A stretch of DNA of 64,000 bases from Nitrospira sp. (GCA_024998595.1 JACOEK010000001.1:124001-188000); one strand, 5' to 3'. Shown: positions 33,332-43,671, numbered from the stretch's first letter. A program made the numbers and translations. Notes: a model not told the origin generated them from the letters alone.

Positions 33332-35032
33332 TCAACGGCGGGTGCGACGAGTGGGAGTGGTTCGTTTCTTTGGGACGGATTTCCGGCGCGTGGCCTTCGT
33401 CGGTGTGAGGAATGTCACCAGGCTGCGAATGGTACGCACGGGATTCGGTCCGAGAGCAATACGGACCGCCGGGCGCTGATGTGTGTGCAGCGATTGCAAG
33501 TCGCCGATGGCCTGGGCTTGAGCCAATGTCCCGAAGGTATAGAACTTTTCCGGGACGGCCAGATCCGGCTTCATCGTATCGACCAATTCGAGAAACAGTC
33601 CGCTGTTCGGTCCGCCCTTGTGAAGTTGCCCGGTCGAATGCAGATAGCGAGGTCCATACCCTGCCGTCGTGGCCAGGTGGTGTCGCACCATGAGGGCCTT
33701 GCGCAACGCTCGCAGCGCGGCTTCTATCTGAGAGCTGGGCGTGGTGTAGGCCAGAATGGCCACGTAGCGATTCGGTGCAGTCTGCTCGAGCAATTGAGTT
33801 AAGGCCTGCTTGGGTGTCAGCACCGCCAGAGAGGGCAATGCCCCCTGGGTTTCGACCTCTTTCAGAACGCGGCCCGTGTTGTCTTTGCTTTCTTGGACAT
33901 TCGGTTGATCGAATGGATGAATGCCAAGGGCATGTCCGGCTATGGCCGTGGCGAACTCCCAACGGAAGAATTCGCCGCCCAGGTCGTAGCGATCTTTCAG
34001 CTGTAAGGGATACACGGGATGGCCTGCTCGCTGCAGCGCGGAAACGGTTCGATCCAAGGAAGCATTCCGATCGCCTCTCAGCCGGAGTGAGACAAATACG
34101 CGATCGGATCCATATGCGGCAGGTGATGCGAGTGGCTCTCCTGCGATGGGGATAAGGCCGGTTCCTTCCTTCCCGGTGCTTTCGGCGAGCAATTGTTCTA
34201 CCCAGAGTCCGAATGAGGTTAGTGCGGGAGAGGCGAGAAGGGTGACCTTGTCCCGACCGCTTCGGGCCATGGCAGCCATCATGCCTCCCAGGGCGGCTCC
34301 CGGATTATCTTTTGCCGCAGTATGCCGACAGGCTTCGCGCATGGCGAGGGCGCGAGCGAGGAGTTTTCCTACATCCAGCCCAAGCAAGGCGGCGGGAACC
34401 AGTCCAAAATACGAAAGAACGGAATAGCGCCCGCCGATGTCCGGTTGATTGGTAAAGGTGCGCCAGAACCCGCGTTCACGCGCGAGTTGTTCGAGCCCGG
34501 TTCCCGGATCCGTAATGGCGACAAATTGCGCGCCGCCACGATGACCTTTCGTCTGATGGACAAGTTTCCAGAAGTGGGCGAAGAGGGACATGACTTCGAT
34601 CGTGCCCCCGGATTTGCTCGCCACAAGAAACAACGTCCGGGCCGGTTGGATCGCATTGGTCACTTGCCGGACCCACCCCGGTACCGTGGAGTCCAAGACC
34701 CAGAGTCGAGGGGCACCCTTCGATGATCCAAAAGTGCAGCGCAGTACTTCCGGTCCCAGGCTGCTGCCTCCCATGCCAAGCAGCACCACGTCGGTCGTGC
34801 GGGCCTCTCGAGCGGCTTGGGCGAAACTTCGCAGGTCGGAAAGTCCGTCCTGCATGTGGTCAAGGACTGTCAGCCAGCCCAGCCTGTTGTCGATTTCGGT
34901 GGGATTCGATTTCCAGAGGGTATGGTCTCGAGTCCAAATGCGCTCAATCGCGCGGCTGCTTGTCAGTTCATCGAATGTCGTCGTCAGGATCTGGCTGTCC
35001 AGAAGGGAGGAGACCTTGGGGCGGATCGGCAT
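33332..35032 (-). CDS. pgi: Glucose-6-phosphate isomerase
   Basis: A 566-residue sugar isomerase (SIS) enzyme interconverting glucose 6-phosphate and fructose 6-phosphate. Seen blocks are VVLLGMGGSSLGPEVL, LVASKSGGTIEVMSLF and DIGGRYSVLSYFGLVPAAL. It resembles the Pgi half of transaldolase-Pgi fusions, but no transaldolase domain is attached. The C-terminal tail is basic (RRKSVPKKRTTPTRRTRR). The ATG at 35032 has GAGAG upstream; a longer frame to 35071 is unlikely. It heads the operon. Confidence 0.93.
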   Translation of the reverse strand: MPIRPKVSSLLDSQILTTTFDELTSSRAIERIWTRDHTLWKSNPTEIDNRLGWLTVLDHMQDGLSDLRSFAQAAREARTTDVVLLGMGGSSLGPEVLRCTFGSSKGAPRLWVLDSTVPGWVRQVTNAIQPARTLFLVASKSGGTIEVMSLFAHFWKLVHQTKGHRGGAQFVAITDPGTGLEQLARERGFWRTFTNQPDIGGRYSVLSYFGLVPAALLGLDVGKLLARALAMREACRHTAAKDNPGAALGGMMAAMARSGRDKVTLLASPALTSFGLWVEQLLAESTGKEGTGLIPIAGEPLASPAAYGSDRVFVSLRLRGDRNASLDRTVSALQRAGHPVYPLQLKDRYDLGGEFFRWEFATAIAGHALGIHPFDQPNVQESKDNTGRVLKEVETQGALPSLAVLTPKQALTQLLEQTAPNRYVAILAYTTPSSQIEAALRALRKALMVRHHLATTAGYGPRYLHSTGQLHKGGPNSGLFLELVDTMKPDLAVPEKFYTFGTLAQAQAIGDLQSLHTHQRPAVRIALGPNPVRTIRSLVTFLTPTKATRRKSVPKKRTTPTRRTRR

Positions 35033-35216
35033 AACACGCTCTCTTCCATAGGTGGAGGAACGACGATGCACGTCGGCTGAGCCTTATCTTAGGTTCGGGA
35101 GTTTGAAAAGGCAAACGAGGAAGGGGATTGGTAGGTCAGGGAAGATTGAGATGAACCGAATTTGATGAATGATGGGGGCAGATGCCGCAGCGGGAAGGTA
35201 CGTAGCGCAGCGTGCG

Positions 35217-36365
35217 CTAGGTCTCTTCTTCCTGATCGCCCAAGTCAGCGAGGACCAGCGAGATGGAATTTTGGGATTCCAGCGCCCCGACGATATTGAC
35301 CGGTGTCCCTACGGCGACGTGATCAAACAACTGCGCAATCTGCGGGTTATCCAGCACGATACTGCCGTACGGTTGATCTGAAATCCCTTGTGCGATGCCG
35401 TGAAGCTGAATGAGGCCTGGCATATGTTGGCTTTTGGGAATCAACCCTGCCTTTTGGGCTTCCTCAAATCGACGTCGGTCGTCGCTATTGGGATAGTCAA
35501 GAATCAGCGCCCGGAAGTACGGAGTTTGTCCAGGTCCGCGCTTGCGTTGAATGCGATACTCGCCTTCTGGGGTTGCCCCATCTCCATAGTGCTGTTTTGC
35601 CCGGATGCCTCGTGATCCTAATCGAATGGGATAGGTCAGGACTTTTCGACCGTTCTTGTACAGCGTGAGGACGCGGTCGGCCTTGCTGACGACAATGGCC
35701 TGGGCCCGGTGCGTTCGAGACCAGTCAATGGTCCGCTGAGCAGATTCCCGCCAGGCTGAGATGAGATCATCGTCCGCATACCGTCCTAATTCGTTCGTGA
35801 GTAGTGCAGTCTGGGTGAGCAGGACCTTGCCGGCGCGCTCTGAGGCCTGGATCGAATGTTCGAATTGTCCCTGTTCAAGGAACAGTCGAGCCTGTTTGAC
35901 GTGCACTTCAGTTTCGACCGGATGTTCCCCGAGCACCACACGACTACCGATGTCTCCCACCCGGGTGTTGAGAAGGCGGAGTCGCTGTTCGATTCTGGCT
36001 AGTTTCGCTTCGGCACTGGTGCGCTGAGCCTGAATACGGCTATTTACGTCACTCACAAGCTCTGTGCCCTCGACTTGAAGGGCTTCCAAATCGGATTCCA
36101 GCTCATTATCTTCCCAGGGCCACCGGACGATATTTTCCTCGGCCCGGATTCGGCCTTTAAGCTCAATCCATTGGCGGGAGAACTTGGAATAGGATTCGGG
36201 GGTGACATCGGAGGCTCGAAGTGTCACTAGGTCACGATCGATGCTCTCGATAGCTTCCACCAATTCATCAGGGACCGTTTCGACGCACCCGCCCGCACTC
36301 ATCGACAAAAGACCGACGAGGGTGAACCGAGTTAACATGCGGCAGATCTGATGTGGGCGGCTCAT
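35217..36365 (-). CDS. YkuD (L,D-transpeptidase)-like lipoprotein lacking the catalytic Cys
   Basis: A 382-residue lipoprotein (lipobox SAGGC, Cys27). A helical, coiled-coil-like region spans about 30-215, and a YkuD domain about 222-362 contains IVVSKADRVLTLYKNGRKVL, GDGATPEGEYRI and IQLHGIA (His322). Where L,D-transpeptidases have (S/T)xGC, this protein reads QPYGSIVLDNP, with Ser335 in place of the nucleophilic Cys (codon AGT). It therefore probably lacks normal 3-3 crosslinking activity, or uses Ser. It may bind peptidoglycan instead. The gene stands alone. Confidence 0.85.
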   Translation of the reverse strand: MSRPHQICRMLTRFTLVGLLSMSAGGCVETVPDELVEAIESIDRDLVTLRASDVTPESYSKFSRQWIELKGRIRAEENIVRWPWEDNELESDLEALQVEGTELVSDVNSRIQAQRTSAEAKLARIEQRLRLLNTRVGDIGSRVVLGEHPVETEVHVKQARLFLEQGQFEHSIQASERAGKVLLTQTALLTNELGRYADDDLISAWRESAQRTIDWSRTHRAQAIVVSKADRVLTLYKNGRKVLTYPIRLGSRGIRAKQHYGDGATPEGEYRIQRKRGPGQTPYFRALILDYPNSDDRRRFEEAQKAGLIPKSQHMPGLIQLHGIAQGISDQPYGSIVLDNPQIAQLFDHVAVGTPVNIVGALESQNSISLVLADLGDQEEET

Positions 36366-36795
36366 GATATCTGTATTCTATCTTGTAGAGGGCGTATCCA
36401 GCGAGTTCTTCCCGCCTTTTGTCCTCACTCGCACGGTCGTGTGACCGTCGAGTTCTTCCGCTGCTACGGCTCTGATGTCTGGCCGAGTCACTTTCTTAAG
36501 CTTGAAATCCGCGCGAAGGCCGTTGGTTCGATGACATCAATCTTCTCTACGCAATGTAAGTGCCAGGGATTTCATTCTGTCACAGGTCATTGAATGCTTC
36601 GCGAGAACAACTAGTTACAAGGAAACATTCAGTTGCCCAGCTGACTGTCTGCTGTGGCATCTTTGCCGCAATCGGGCAAGAGTGCCTCAAGAACTGGTGA
36701 CACTCAGGTGCCTGCCCATTGGAAGATGACTCACGGTCTATGGATTTTGGATTGTATTCCCTCGATTTCGTGGCAGGGATCCGGGGGCAGATTGA
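36366..36795. other. Intergenic stretch upstream of rpmH
   Basis: About 430 bases between the YkuD-like gene and the rpmH promoter with no supported gene. Long minus-strand frames here are Arg/Ser-rich and antisense to rpmH. I see no DnaA boxes, so it is not an obvious origin. Confidence 0.5.
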
Positions 36796-36824
36796 TTGAC
36801 AGCCTCCCGTTGCGCCCCTATAAT
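36796..36824 (+). promoter_or_regulatory. Consensus sigma70 promoter of rpmH-rnpA operon
   Basis: Perfect TTGACA (36796-36801), 17-base spacer and perfect TATAAT (36819-36824). It is the strongest promoter visible in the window and drives the ribosomal protein L34 / RNase P / YidC cluster. Confidence 0.9.
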
Positions 36825-36868
36825 GCGGCCTCTTTACTGCAAAATGATTTCTCGAGAAGGAGTGCGCA

Positions 36869-37006
36869 ATGTCGTTCACTTTTAAACAACCCTCGAATCT
36901 CAAGCGCAAGCGGGAACATGGATTTCGGAAGCGCATGAGCACTAAGAACGGCCGCAAAGTCATCGCTCGTCGTAGAGCCAAAGGCCGCGCTCGCCTCACC
37001 GTCTGA
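36869..37006 (+). CDS. rpmH: Ribosomal protein L34
   Basis: A 45-residue, highly basic protein: [19 protein letters not shown], then [20 protein letters not shown], the full L34 signature. It is a 50S subunit protein bound to 23S rRNA. The ribosome site GAAGGAG precedes the ATG. It is first in the origin-proximal rpmH-rnpA-yidD-yidC cluster and directly follows a consensus promoter. Confidence 0.98.
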   Translation: MSFTFKQPSNLKRKREHGFRKRMSTKNGRKVIARRRAKGRARLTV

Positions 37007-37185
37007 TCTTTCCTGCCGCTAGGCAATCTGCATGTAGGCAAACATCCAGGTGGTGGGTGGTCACCTCGGGTGAGTACTGTCGTTTTAGCCTGGTCGTGGA
37101 AGAATAAGGGCGACAAAAAGGATGATACGCGACATCGAATAGATGAAGCGCGGTCGAACCTGCTCACCCCGCAGACAGGTCGGTT

Positions 37186-37557
37186 ATGACGGCAGGACAG
37201 ACGTCTGCGCCGTTTTTCTTGAAGCGTAGCCGGGATATCCAGCTCATCAAGAAGAATGGGCGACGGGTTTCAACAGGATTGTTCAATCTCCAGATTTGTC
37301 CGGGCATGCTGCCCCAGGATGCCATGATGGGGATTGTCATCGGACGGCGGTTTGGGACGGCGGTGCGTCGGAACCGGGCGAAGCGCCTGTTTCGCGAATT
37401 GGGCCGCGCAGTTCGGCCGACGTTGATATCAGGGCATGCGTTCCTGGTATTCCCGAAGCGAGATTGTCTGAATTTGCCGTTTGCGGAGCTGCAAAACGTA
37501 TGGCGCAGCACATTGCAAAGACAGCGGTTGGCCCGTTTTGGGGATATCTCGTCGTGA
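37186..37557 (+). CDS. rnpA: Ribonuclease P protein component
   Basis: A 123-residue basic protein subunit of RNase P, which with the RNA subunit trims the 5' ends of tRNA precursors. The RNR motif [11 protein letters not shown] is at 61-71, preceded by [11 protein letters not shown] leader of 179 bases separates it from rpmH. Its stop overlaps the yidD start (GTGA). Confidence 0.95.
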   Translation: MTAGQTSAPFFLKRSRDIQLIKKNGRRVSTGLFNLQICPGMLPQDAMMGIVIGRRFGTAVRRNRAKRLFRELGRAVRPTLISGHAFLVFPKRDCLNLPFAELQNVWRSTLQRQRLARFGDISS

Positions 37558-37763
37558 GGTATTTTTGTATCGGCCTGCTGTCGGTCTATCGGGCCTTTTT
37601 ATCGCCGATGCTGGGTCCTGCGTGCCGTTTTCACCCGACCTGTTCAGTCTATGCGCAAGACGCTATTGAACGATACGGAGTGCTCAAGGGAGTAGGTATG
37701 GCTGGCCTGCGCCTCCTGAGATGTCATCCATTCCATCCCGGCGGCGTGGATCCGGTACGGTGA
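37554..37763 (+). CDS. yidD: YidD membrane insertion efficiency factor
   Basis: A 69-residue protein beginning at GTG 37554, which overlaps the rnpA stop. It contains [31 protein letters not shown] and [13 protein letters not shown], the full YidD family signature with its three Cys. YidD is an inner-membrane-associated helper of YidC. The overlap favours this start over upstream ones. Confidence 0.95.
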   Translation: MRYFCIGLLSVYRAFLSPMLGPACRFHPTCSVYAQDAIERYGVLKGVGMAGLRLLRCHPFHPGGVDPVR

Positions 37764-37809
37764 TCCTTGTGACAACAACCCCTCAGTCTCTACTCAGTAC
37801 GTAAATTTC

Positions 37810-39555
37810 ATGGAAAAGCGCGTCATTGTTTTTCTCGTCATCTCTCTCGCCGTCATTATCGGTTACGACTACCTGCTGAAAGGCATGGGGTTGCTGCCGC
37901 CGTCGGAGCCTGTACAGGTCGCGACAAGTACCCCGGTCGCCGAAAAGACCTCCGCGGGATCCGAGAATGCGTCATCCCAGACTGCGGGTCCTGCCTCTTC
38001 CGGTTCTGTGGGTTCCCTATCCCAGCCTGGTTCGTCCAATGGTGAGACTGGAGCGGTCAAAGACGAACAGACGATTGAGGTGGATACAGACTTGTTTCGG
38101 GCCAGGTTCAGCAATCGTGGCGGAGTGATCAAGTCCTGGGAGCTGAAGCGATATACCACTGCAACCGAGCAGGGTCCTGCGCCGGTACAGCTCGTGTACG
38201 CGGGGGGACGCTTCAAGGGGCCTCTCAGTTTGGTCACCACCGATCAGTCCGTCACCGCCGATCTCGGATCTGGCCTCTACCAGGTGAGCCAGGACTTCTC
38301 TCGCCTGGATAGTGCCCATCCTATCGGTCACCTCACATTCCGGTATCACGACGCCGAGCGGAGCGTAGACATTGAGAAGGAATTGACGTTCCATCACGGA
38401 TCGTATGTGGTGGACATTGCCATTCGGACACAAGGTCTGACGACGCCGGTGGACGTCACCCTCGGTACCAATTTTGGCATCGTGGAATGGGGGGAGGGCT
38501 TTATCGGTCTCATGGGGTCGGCGTCCCTCGTCGACGACAAGGTGCTGAAGGAGACGCCGGACGGCGAAGCTGAACGCAAAGGGGACGTGAAGTGGTCTGC
38601 GATTCAGGATAAGTATTTTCTCAGCGTCCTGATGCCCCAGAAGGCTTCGGCTGCCCTCGCCAAGAAAGAAGGCGATAAGCTGGTGTCTGCCGGTGTCCGC
38701 TTCCCCGCGCCAGCAGCAGGCTCGACGATGGCGATGCAGCTCTATGCCGGACCCAAAGAATACGACACCCTCAAAGGATTGAACGCCGGCCTGGAAGATA
38801 CGATCGACTTCGGCTGGTTTGTCTTTGGCAGCTGGGGCCTGGTCAAGGCAGTGGCCAAACCGATTTTCTACGTTCTGCGCTTTCTCCACGAATTTACGCA
38901 CAACTATGGTGTCACGATCATTCTCTTGACCATGTTGATCAAGCTGATGTTCGTGCCGCTGCAGTACAAAAGTTATAAGTCGATGAAGCAGATGCAGGTC
39001 ATTCAGCCGAAGGTCCTGGCGATCCAAAATAAATTCAAGGATGATCGTGAGCGGCTGAACAAGGAACTGATCAAGCTGTACAAGGACCATCGGGTGAATC
39101 CGGTCGGTGGCTGTCTGCCGATGGTGCTGCAGATGCCGGTCTTTGTCGCGCTCTTTAATATCCTCTATATGACCATCGATCTTCGGCAGGCGCCGTTCAT
39201 GCTCTGGATCAAAGACCTTTCGGTGCAGGATCCGTACTACGTGCTGCCGATCATCATGGGCGCCACCATGGTGATTCAGCAGAAGATTACGCCGACCACG
39301 ATGGACCCCATGCAAGCGAAGATCATGTTGTTCCTGCCGGTTTTCATGACCTTCCTGTTCGTGAACTTCCCCGCGGGCTTAGTGCTGTATTGGCTGACGA
39401 ACAATACGCTCACGATTACTCAGCAAGTCGTGACCGAGCGGTTGTTTGGGAAGAAGTGGCAGGCGCCGCCAGAGGGCGTTGAGGCTGCTGCCATCGAAGA
39501 ATTGAAAGAACAGAAAAGTAACGGCAAGCGGCGAAACACCTCATCCGCCGAATAG
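37810..39555 (+). CDS. yidC: Membrane protein insertase YidC
   Basis: A 581-residue insertase that places proteins into the inner membrane with or without SecYEG. The first membrane helix is at about 5-22, then a Ser/Gly/Thr-rich linker and a large periplasmic domain (about 80-340) typical of Gram-negative YidC. The conserved core begins near YGVTIILLTMLIKLMFVPLQ and includes NPVGGCLPMVLQMPVFVALF and VNFPAGLVLYWLTNN. Followed 21 bases later by mnmE. Confidence 0.97.
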   Translation: MEKRVIVFLVISLAVIIGYDYLLKGMGLLPPSEPVQVATSTPVAEKTSAGSENASSQTAGPASSGSVGSLSQPGSSNGETGAVKDEQTIEVDTDLFRARFSNRGGVIKSWELKRYTTATEQGPAPVQLVYAGGRFKGPLSLVTTDQSVTADLGSGLYQVSQDFSRLDSAHPIGHLTFRYHDAERSVDIEKELTFHHGSYVVDIAIRTQGLTTPVDVTLGTNFGIVEWGEGFIGLMGSASLVDDKVLKETPDGEAERKGDVKWSAIQDKYFLSVLMPQKASAALAKKEGDKLVSAGVRFPAPAAGSTMAMQLYAGPKEYDTLKGLNAGLEDTIDFGWFVFGSWGLVKAVAKPIFYVLRFLHEFTHNYGVTIILLTMLIKLMFVPLQYKSYKSMKQMQVIQPKVLAIQNKFKDDRERLNKELIKLYKDHRVNPVGGCLPMVLQMPVFVALFNILYMTIDLRQAPFMLWIKDLSVQDPYYVLPIIMGATMVIQQKITPTTMDPMQAKIMLFLPVFMTFLFVNFPAGLVLYWLTNNTLTITQQVVTERLFGKKWQAPPEGVEAAAIEELKEQKSNGKRRNTSSAE

Positions 39556-39576
39556 TACCACCTCACTGGGTGCGTC

Positions 39577-41004
39577 ATGCTTGGCGCGCTAGACGATACC
39601 ATCTGTGCCATCGCGACACCTCCCGGCGAGGGGGGGATCGGCATACTCCGCATCAGTGGGCCTCGCGCTCTTGAAGTGGCCTCATGCGTAGTGCGCCTCC
39701 GGTCAGGCAAATCCCTTTACGATCTTCCTACGCATAGGCTCACCCTCGCGGACCTCTGCGCGCACAGTAAGAACGCGCTTGCTGAGAAGCGTGACGCTCC
39801 CGCGTCGAATTTTATCGATGAAGCGCTCGTCGTCGTGATGAATGCCCCGCATTCCTTCACCGGGGAAGATGTTGTGGAAATACAATGCCACGGTGGGCCG
39901 GTTATTCTTGATCAGCTGTGTCGCGGATTACTCTCGGCGGGAGCGAGACTTGCGGCCCCCGGCGAATTTACTCAACGTGCATTTCTCAACGGGCGTCTCG
40001 ATCTTGCGCAAGCGGAAGCGGTGCTCGATACCATTCGCGCGAAGACCGAACGCAGCCTCACTCTTGCGCAGTCTCAGCGGCGGGGTGAGTTGTCTCGCCA
40101 TGTGGAGGAGATCCGTTCCAAGTTAGTAGTGGCGCTGGCGCATATTGAGGCCGCCCTGGATTTTGCAGAGGAAGATATTGCCTTCGTCCGCCAAGACGAA
40201 TTGATGCGGCTCCTCGATGTCACCCTGGACAAGCTACGGCAATTGGTTCGATCGGGACGTGACGGCCGTATCTGGCGTGAAGGGGCGGTGGTGGCCATTC
40301 TTGGGCGTCCCAACGTCGGCAAATCCAGCTTGATGAACGCCTTGCTGCGGAGCGATCGGGCCATCGTGACCGCTATTCCCGGCACGACGCGAGACTTGTT
40401 GGAAGAACTGCTCAGCATCGATGGCATCCCGGTGCGATTGCTCGATACGGCAGGAATACGCATGACGGACGATCCGGTCGAAGTGGAAGGGATCCGCCGC
40501 AGCAGACTAGCCTGGGCAGACGCCGATCTTGCGCTGATACTGTTGGACGGGTCTCAGCCTTTGTCGGAAAGCGATGGCGCACTCCTTTCTCAGCCTGAAT
40601 CTGCGCACGCGCTGCTGGTCGTCAATAAATGCGACTTGCCGCGCCAATTGTCGAGAGAGGGTCTTGATCGATCTCATCCCGGCCATGGCAATATTCTTGA
40701 GATCTCTGCCACGATGGGGATTGGTCTCGAGGAACTGCGGCTAGCGGTTCGTAGCCGGCTAATGCCGGGCAGTCTGGAATCCGACGAGGGGGTGCTGGTG
40801 ACGAACCTCCGCCACGCGAATGCATTTGAACGAGCATTGCAGGGGGTTGATCAGGCCAGGCAGTCCGTCGATGCTGGCCGTGCGGGCGAATTGGTCGCCA
40901 TGGATCTCCGTATTGCGGCTGATGCCCTAGGAGAAATTACGGGTATCATTACGACCGACGAAATCCTAGAACGCATTTTTGCCGAGTTCTGTATCGGAAA
41001 ATGA
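39577..41004 (+). CDS. mnmE: tRNA modification GTPase MnmE
   Basis: A 475-residue GTPase. The N-terminal folate-binding domain spans about 1-125, followed by a helical domain and a G domain with GRPNVGKS (243-250), DTAG (290-293) and NKCD (350-353). The C-terminal FCIGK motif contains the Cys needed for modification. With MnmG it makes 5-carboxymethylaminomethyl-uridine at wobble U34 of several tRNAs. The mnmG gene follows after 13 bases. Confidence 0.97.
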   Translation: MLGALDDTICAIATPPGEGGIGILRISGPRALEVASCVVRLRSGKSLYDLPTHRLTLADLCAHSKNALAEKRDAPASNFIDEALVVVMNAPHSFTGEDVVEIQCHGGPVILDQLCRGLLSAGARLAAPGEFTQRAFLNGRLDLAQAEAVLDTIRAKTERSLTLAQSQRRGELSRHVEEIRSKLVVALAHIEAALDFAEEDIAFVRQDELMRLLDVTLDKLRQLVRSGRDGRIWREGAVVAILGRPNVGKSSLMNALLRSDRAIVTAIPGTTRDLLEELLSIDGIPVRLLDTAGIRMTDDPVEVEGIRRSRLAWADADLALILLDGSQPLSESDGALLSQPESAHALLVVNKCDLPRQLSREGLDRSHPGHGNILEISATMGIGLEELRLAVRSRLMPGSLESDEGVLVTNLRHANAFERALQGVDQARQSVDAGRAGELVAMDLRIAADALGEITGIITTDEILERIFAEFCIGK

Positions 41005-41017
41005 AAGGATATCCCGC

Positions 41018-42898
41018 ATGAGTGAGCAATATGACGTGATCGTGGTCGGAGGAGGGCATGCGGGCTGTGAGGCGGCCTTGGCTGCGGCTCGCATGGGCGC
41101 GCGCACGTTGTTGCTCACCATGGATCCTGACCGGATTGCCCAAATGTCCTGCAATCCTGCCATCGGCGGAATCGCCAAGGGGCATCTCGTCAAAGAAATT
41201 GACGCCTTGGGTGGAGAAATGGGCAGGAATACCGATCAGTCTGGAATCCAGTTCCGTATGATCAATACGAGCAAAGGGCCGGCTGTACGCGCATTGCGCG
41301 CACAGTGCGATAAAAAAATCTATCGCCAGGTGATGCAGGACACGCTTCGCGCACAACCGGGCCTTCACATAAGAGGCGGGACGGTTGATCGTATTCTCAG
41401 TCAAGCCGGTGCCGTCACCGGCATTGTGACCGATTCGGGCAATCATATTGCGGCTCGTGCGGTGGTGCTGACCTCGGGCACCTTTTTGAAAGGGCTCATC
41501 CACATCGGCCTGAGTCACTTTCCGGCGGGACGCGCTGGGGAGTCTTCCGCTGAGCACCTTTCTGATTGCATGCGTGATTTCGGATTCGAGGTTGGCCGCC
41601 TCAAAACGGGGACTCCGCCCAGGCTGGATCGCGATACCATCGATTTTTCCGTTATGGAACTACAGCCTGGTGACGATCCGCCTCCGCCTTTTTCTTACCG
41701 CACCACTCGAATCCCCTTACCGCAGGTCCCTTGCCATTTGACTCATACGAATTCGCAAACGCATGATATTATTGCAAAAAACATCGATAGGTCACCATTG
41801 TTCAGCGGGGTGATCGACGGTGTCGGCCCCCGCTATTGCCCGTCGATCGAAGACAAAGTGGTCAAATTTGCGGATAAGGACCGGCATCAAATCTTCGTTG
41901 AGCCAGAAGGGCTTGATACCAACGAATTCTACCCGAATGGGATCTCGACCAGTTTGCCGGTTGATGTACAGGCAGCCATGTTGAAAACCATTCCTGGTCT
42001 GGAGCGGGCGACAATCTTAAAGCCGGGATATGCAGTGGAATACGATTATTTCCCACCCCGGCAACTCCATAACTCCTTGGAGACGAAGCTGGTGAAGGGG
42101 CTGTACCATGCGGGCCAGATCAACGGTACATCCGGCTATGAAGAGGCCGGGGCTCAGGGAATCATGGCCGGCATCAACGCGGCCTTGAGCATGCGAGGCG
42201 AGGAGCCGCTGGTGCTCGAGCGGTCGCAAGCCTACATCGGCGTATTAATTGACGATTTGATCACCAAAGACGCGAGAGAGCCGTACCGCATGTTTACCTC
42301 GCGAGCGGAGTATCGCCTGGTGTTGCGTCATGACAATGCGGATCTTCGTCTCATGGATATCGGGCACCGGATAGGACTCGTCCCCGATAAGATCCATCAC
42401 AAATTTCAGGAGAAACGTTCAGCCATTGAGCGGGAGGTTGAACGGCTGAAGGGCACCAGGCCTAAGCTGACGCCAGAGGTCAGGCGGTTACTGGAAGAGT
42501 TTGAGATAGGAACCGTCACTCCAACGCAGTCCTTGGCTGAAATTCTCAGGCGTCAGGAGCTGACCTATGAAAAGATTTGCTCAGTGTTCGGCGGAGCTGA
42601 GATCGACGATCCTGAAATCATGGATGCCATTCAGCTCGAAGTGAAGTATGAGGGATATATCAAGAGGCAGCAGCAGCAGATTCTCCGCTCGCAAAAATTT
42701 GAACACCGGGTGATCCCTGGAAGCTTTGAATACGACGAGGTTTCAGGGTTTTCAGCCGAGGTAAGGGAAAAACTCAAACGTGTGAAACCGGCTTCCGTGG
42801 GCCAAGCATCCCGAATTTCTGGTGTGACGCCTGCCGCGATCTCTCTGTTGCTCGTTGCGGTTGAGCGCCATAGGCGGCGGCCGATAGTTGGCGAGTGA
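41018..42898 (+). CDS. mnmG: tRNA uridine-5-carboxymethylaminomethyl modification enzyme MnmG
   Basis: A 626-residue FAD enzyme, partner of MnmE. The FAD-binding [19 protein letters not shown] is at the N-terminus. Other family blocks are [53 protein letters not shown] and [18 protein letters not shown]. The ATG at 41018 is preferred over a frame start at 40979 that lies inside mnmE. Length is normal. The gene lies between mnmE and rsmG, the usual origin-proximal order. Confidence 0.97.
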   Translation: MSEQYDVIVVGGGHAGCEAALAAARMGARTLLLTMDPDRIAQMSCNPAIGGIAKGHLVKEIDALGGEMGRNTDQSGIQFRMINTSKGPAVRALRAQCDKKIYRQVMQDTLRAQPGLHIRGGTVDRILSQAGAVTGIVTDSGNHIAARAVVLTSGTFLKGLIHIGLSHFPAGRAGESSAEHLSDCMRDFGFEVGRLKTGTPPRLDRDTIDFSVMELQPGDDPPPPFSYRTTRIPLPQVPCHLTHTNSQTHDIIAKNIDRSPLFSGVIDGVGPRYCPSIEDKVVKFADKDRHQIFVEPEGLDTNEFYPNGISTSLPVDVQAAMLKTIPGLERATILKPGYAVEYDYFPPRQLHNSLETKLVKGLYHAGQINGTSGYEEAGAQGIMAGINAALSMRGEEPLVLERSQAYIGVLIDDLITKDAREPYRMFTSRAEYRLVLRHDNADLRLMDIGHRIGLVPDKIHHKFQEKRSAIEREVERLKGTRPKLTPEVRRLLEEFEIGTVTPTQSLAEILRRQELTYEKICSVFGGAEIDDPEIMDAIQLEVKYEGYIKRQQQQILRSQKFEHRVIPGSFEYDEVSGFSAEVREKLKRVKPASVGQASRISGVTPAAISLLLVAVERHRRRPIVGE

Positions 42899-42987
42899 TA
42901 TCGTTCCGCCGCCACGATCATCTTCATCTGACAAATTTCCTCCTCTTGTCCAAGAACATTCTTGACCCCTGGGATGGTTTCGCGTAA

Positions 42988-43641
42988 TTGTTCCACGTGG
43001 AACACGACGCACTCCAGTTCGCAGCTTCTTTTCGAAAACTCGCCTCAGAGCTAGCCATTCCCATTCCTGAGTCCTGTCTTTCGAGTTTTTTTAATTATCT
43101 ATGTGAGCTTACAAAGTGGAATCAGGCGATCAATCTCACGTCCATCGATGACCAATATGAAATCCTGGTGAAGCACTTTATCGACTCCATTGCAGGCACT
43201 AAAGCAATTGATAATTATAATAAAATTGAGTTGCTCGATGTTGGGGCTGGCGCCGGTTTTCCGGGCCTTCCGCTAAAATTTGTTTTGCCAGATCTTGTGT
43301 TGGAACTTCTTGAGCCCAGTGAAAAGAAGGGCTCGTTTTTGCGGTACCTGGTTGGATCCCTGGGCCTGAAGGATGTCACGGTTGCCGCCGCCAAATTGCA
43401 ACAGTATGTGAGCCGTGTGAATCGGCGGACCTTTGATTACATCGTGGTGCGAGCATTTAAGGTAGATCAGTGTGGGCACTTGCTGGCTGATCTGCTCAAG
43501 CCGAACGGTAAAGTGATTTTATATCGCGCCGAGCCTGTTCCGAAGGGGTTCGAGCTTGCTGACCTTGCTTTGGTGCAGGAACTCGAGTATGAGCTTCCAT
43601 CTGATTATGGACATCGCGTGCTTTCCGTCTTCTCGAAATGA
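42988..43641 (+). CDS. rsmG: 16S rRNA (guanine-N7) methyltransferase RsmG
   Basis: A 217-residue SAM-dependent methyltransferase that makes m7G527 in 16S rRNA. It has motif I LLDVGAGAGFPGLPLK, then LEPSEKKGSFLRYL and FDYIVVRAF. The start is unusual. A TTG at 42988 and a GTG at 42997 both fall inside the parS palindrome, so the first codons encode the centromere site (FHVEH). There is no ATG nearby, so the true start is uncertain. AT-rich codons near 43070-43220 set it slightly apart from its neighbours. Confidence 0.93.
   Translation: MFHVEHDALQFAASFRKLASELAIPIPESCLSSFFNYLCELTKWNQAINLTSIDDQYEILVKHFIDSIAGTKAIDNYNKIELLDVGAGAGFPGLPLKFVLPDLVLELLEPSEKKGSFLRYLVGSLGLKDVTVAAAKLQQYVSRVNRRTFDYIVVRAFKVDQCGHLLADLLKPNGKVILYRAEPVPKGFELADLALVQELEYELPSDYGHRVLSVFSK
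42989..43004. promoter_or_regulatory. parS: parS centromere site 1
   Basis: TGTTCCACGTGGAACA, a perfect 16-bp palindrome matching the bacterial parS consensus TGTTNCACGTGNAACA. It should be bound by the ParB encoded 1.5 kb downstream and lies at the rsmG start. Confidence 0.92.
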
Positions 43642-43655
43642 TGGAGTGGGAATGG

Positions 43656-43671
43656 AGTTCCACGTGGAACA
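43656..43671. promoter_or_regulatory. parS: parS centromere site 2
   Basis: AGTTCCACGTGGAACA differs from the perfect site by one end base. The 14-bp palindromic core is intact. It lies between rsmG and parA, 667 bp from site 1, about 40 bases before the parA ATG, where ParB binding could also affect parA expression. Confidence 0.88.

Noticed and set aside
33033-33962. 309-codon minus-strand frame across the pgl-pgi junction
   Set aside because: Out of frame with both clear enzymes and rich in Arg/Ser/His, typical of a shadow frame.
36580-37167. 195-codon minus-strand frame opposite rpmH
   Set aside because: It is antisense to the certain L34 gene, is Arg/Ser-rich and has no family features.
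38017-39315. 432-codon minus-strand frame opposite yidC
   Set aside because: A complement shadow of a clear yidC gene (His/Arg/Asp-rich composition).
42631-43005. Minus-strand frame starting M-F-H-V-E-Q over the mnmG-rsmG gap
   Set aside because: The first residues are the palindromic parS read backwards; the rest is antisense to mnmG.
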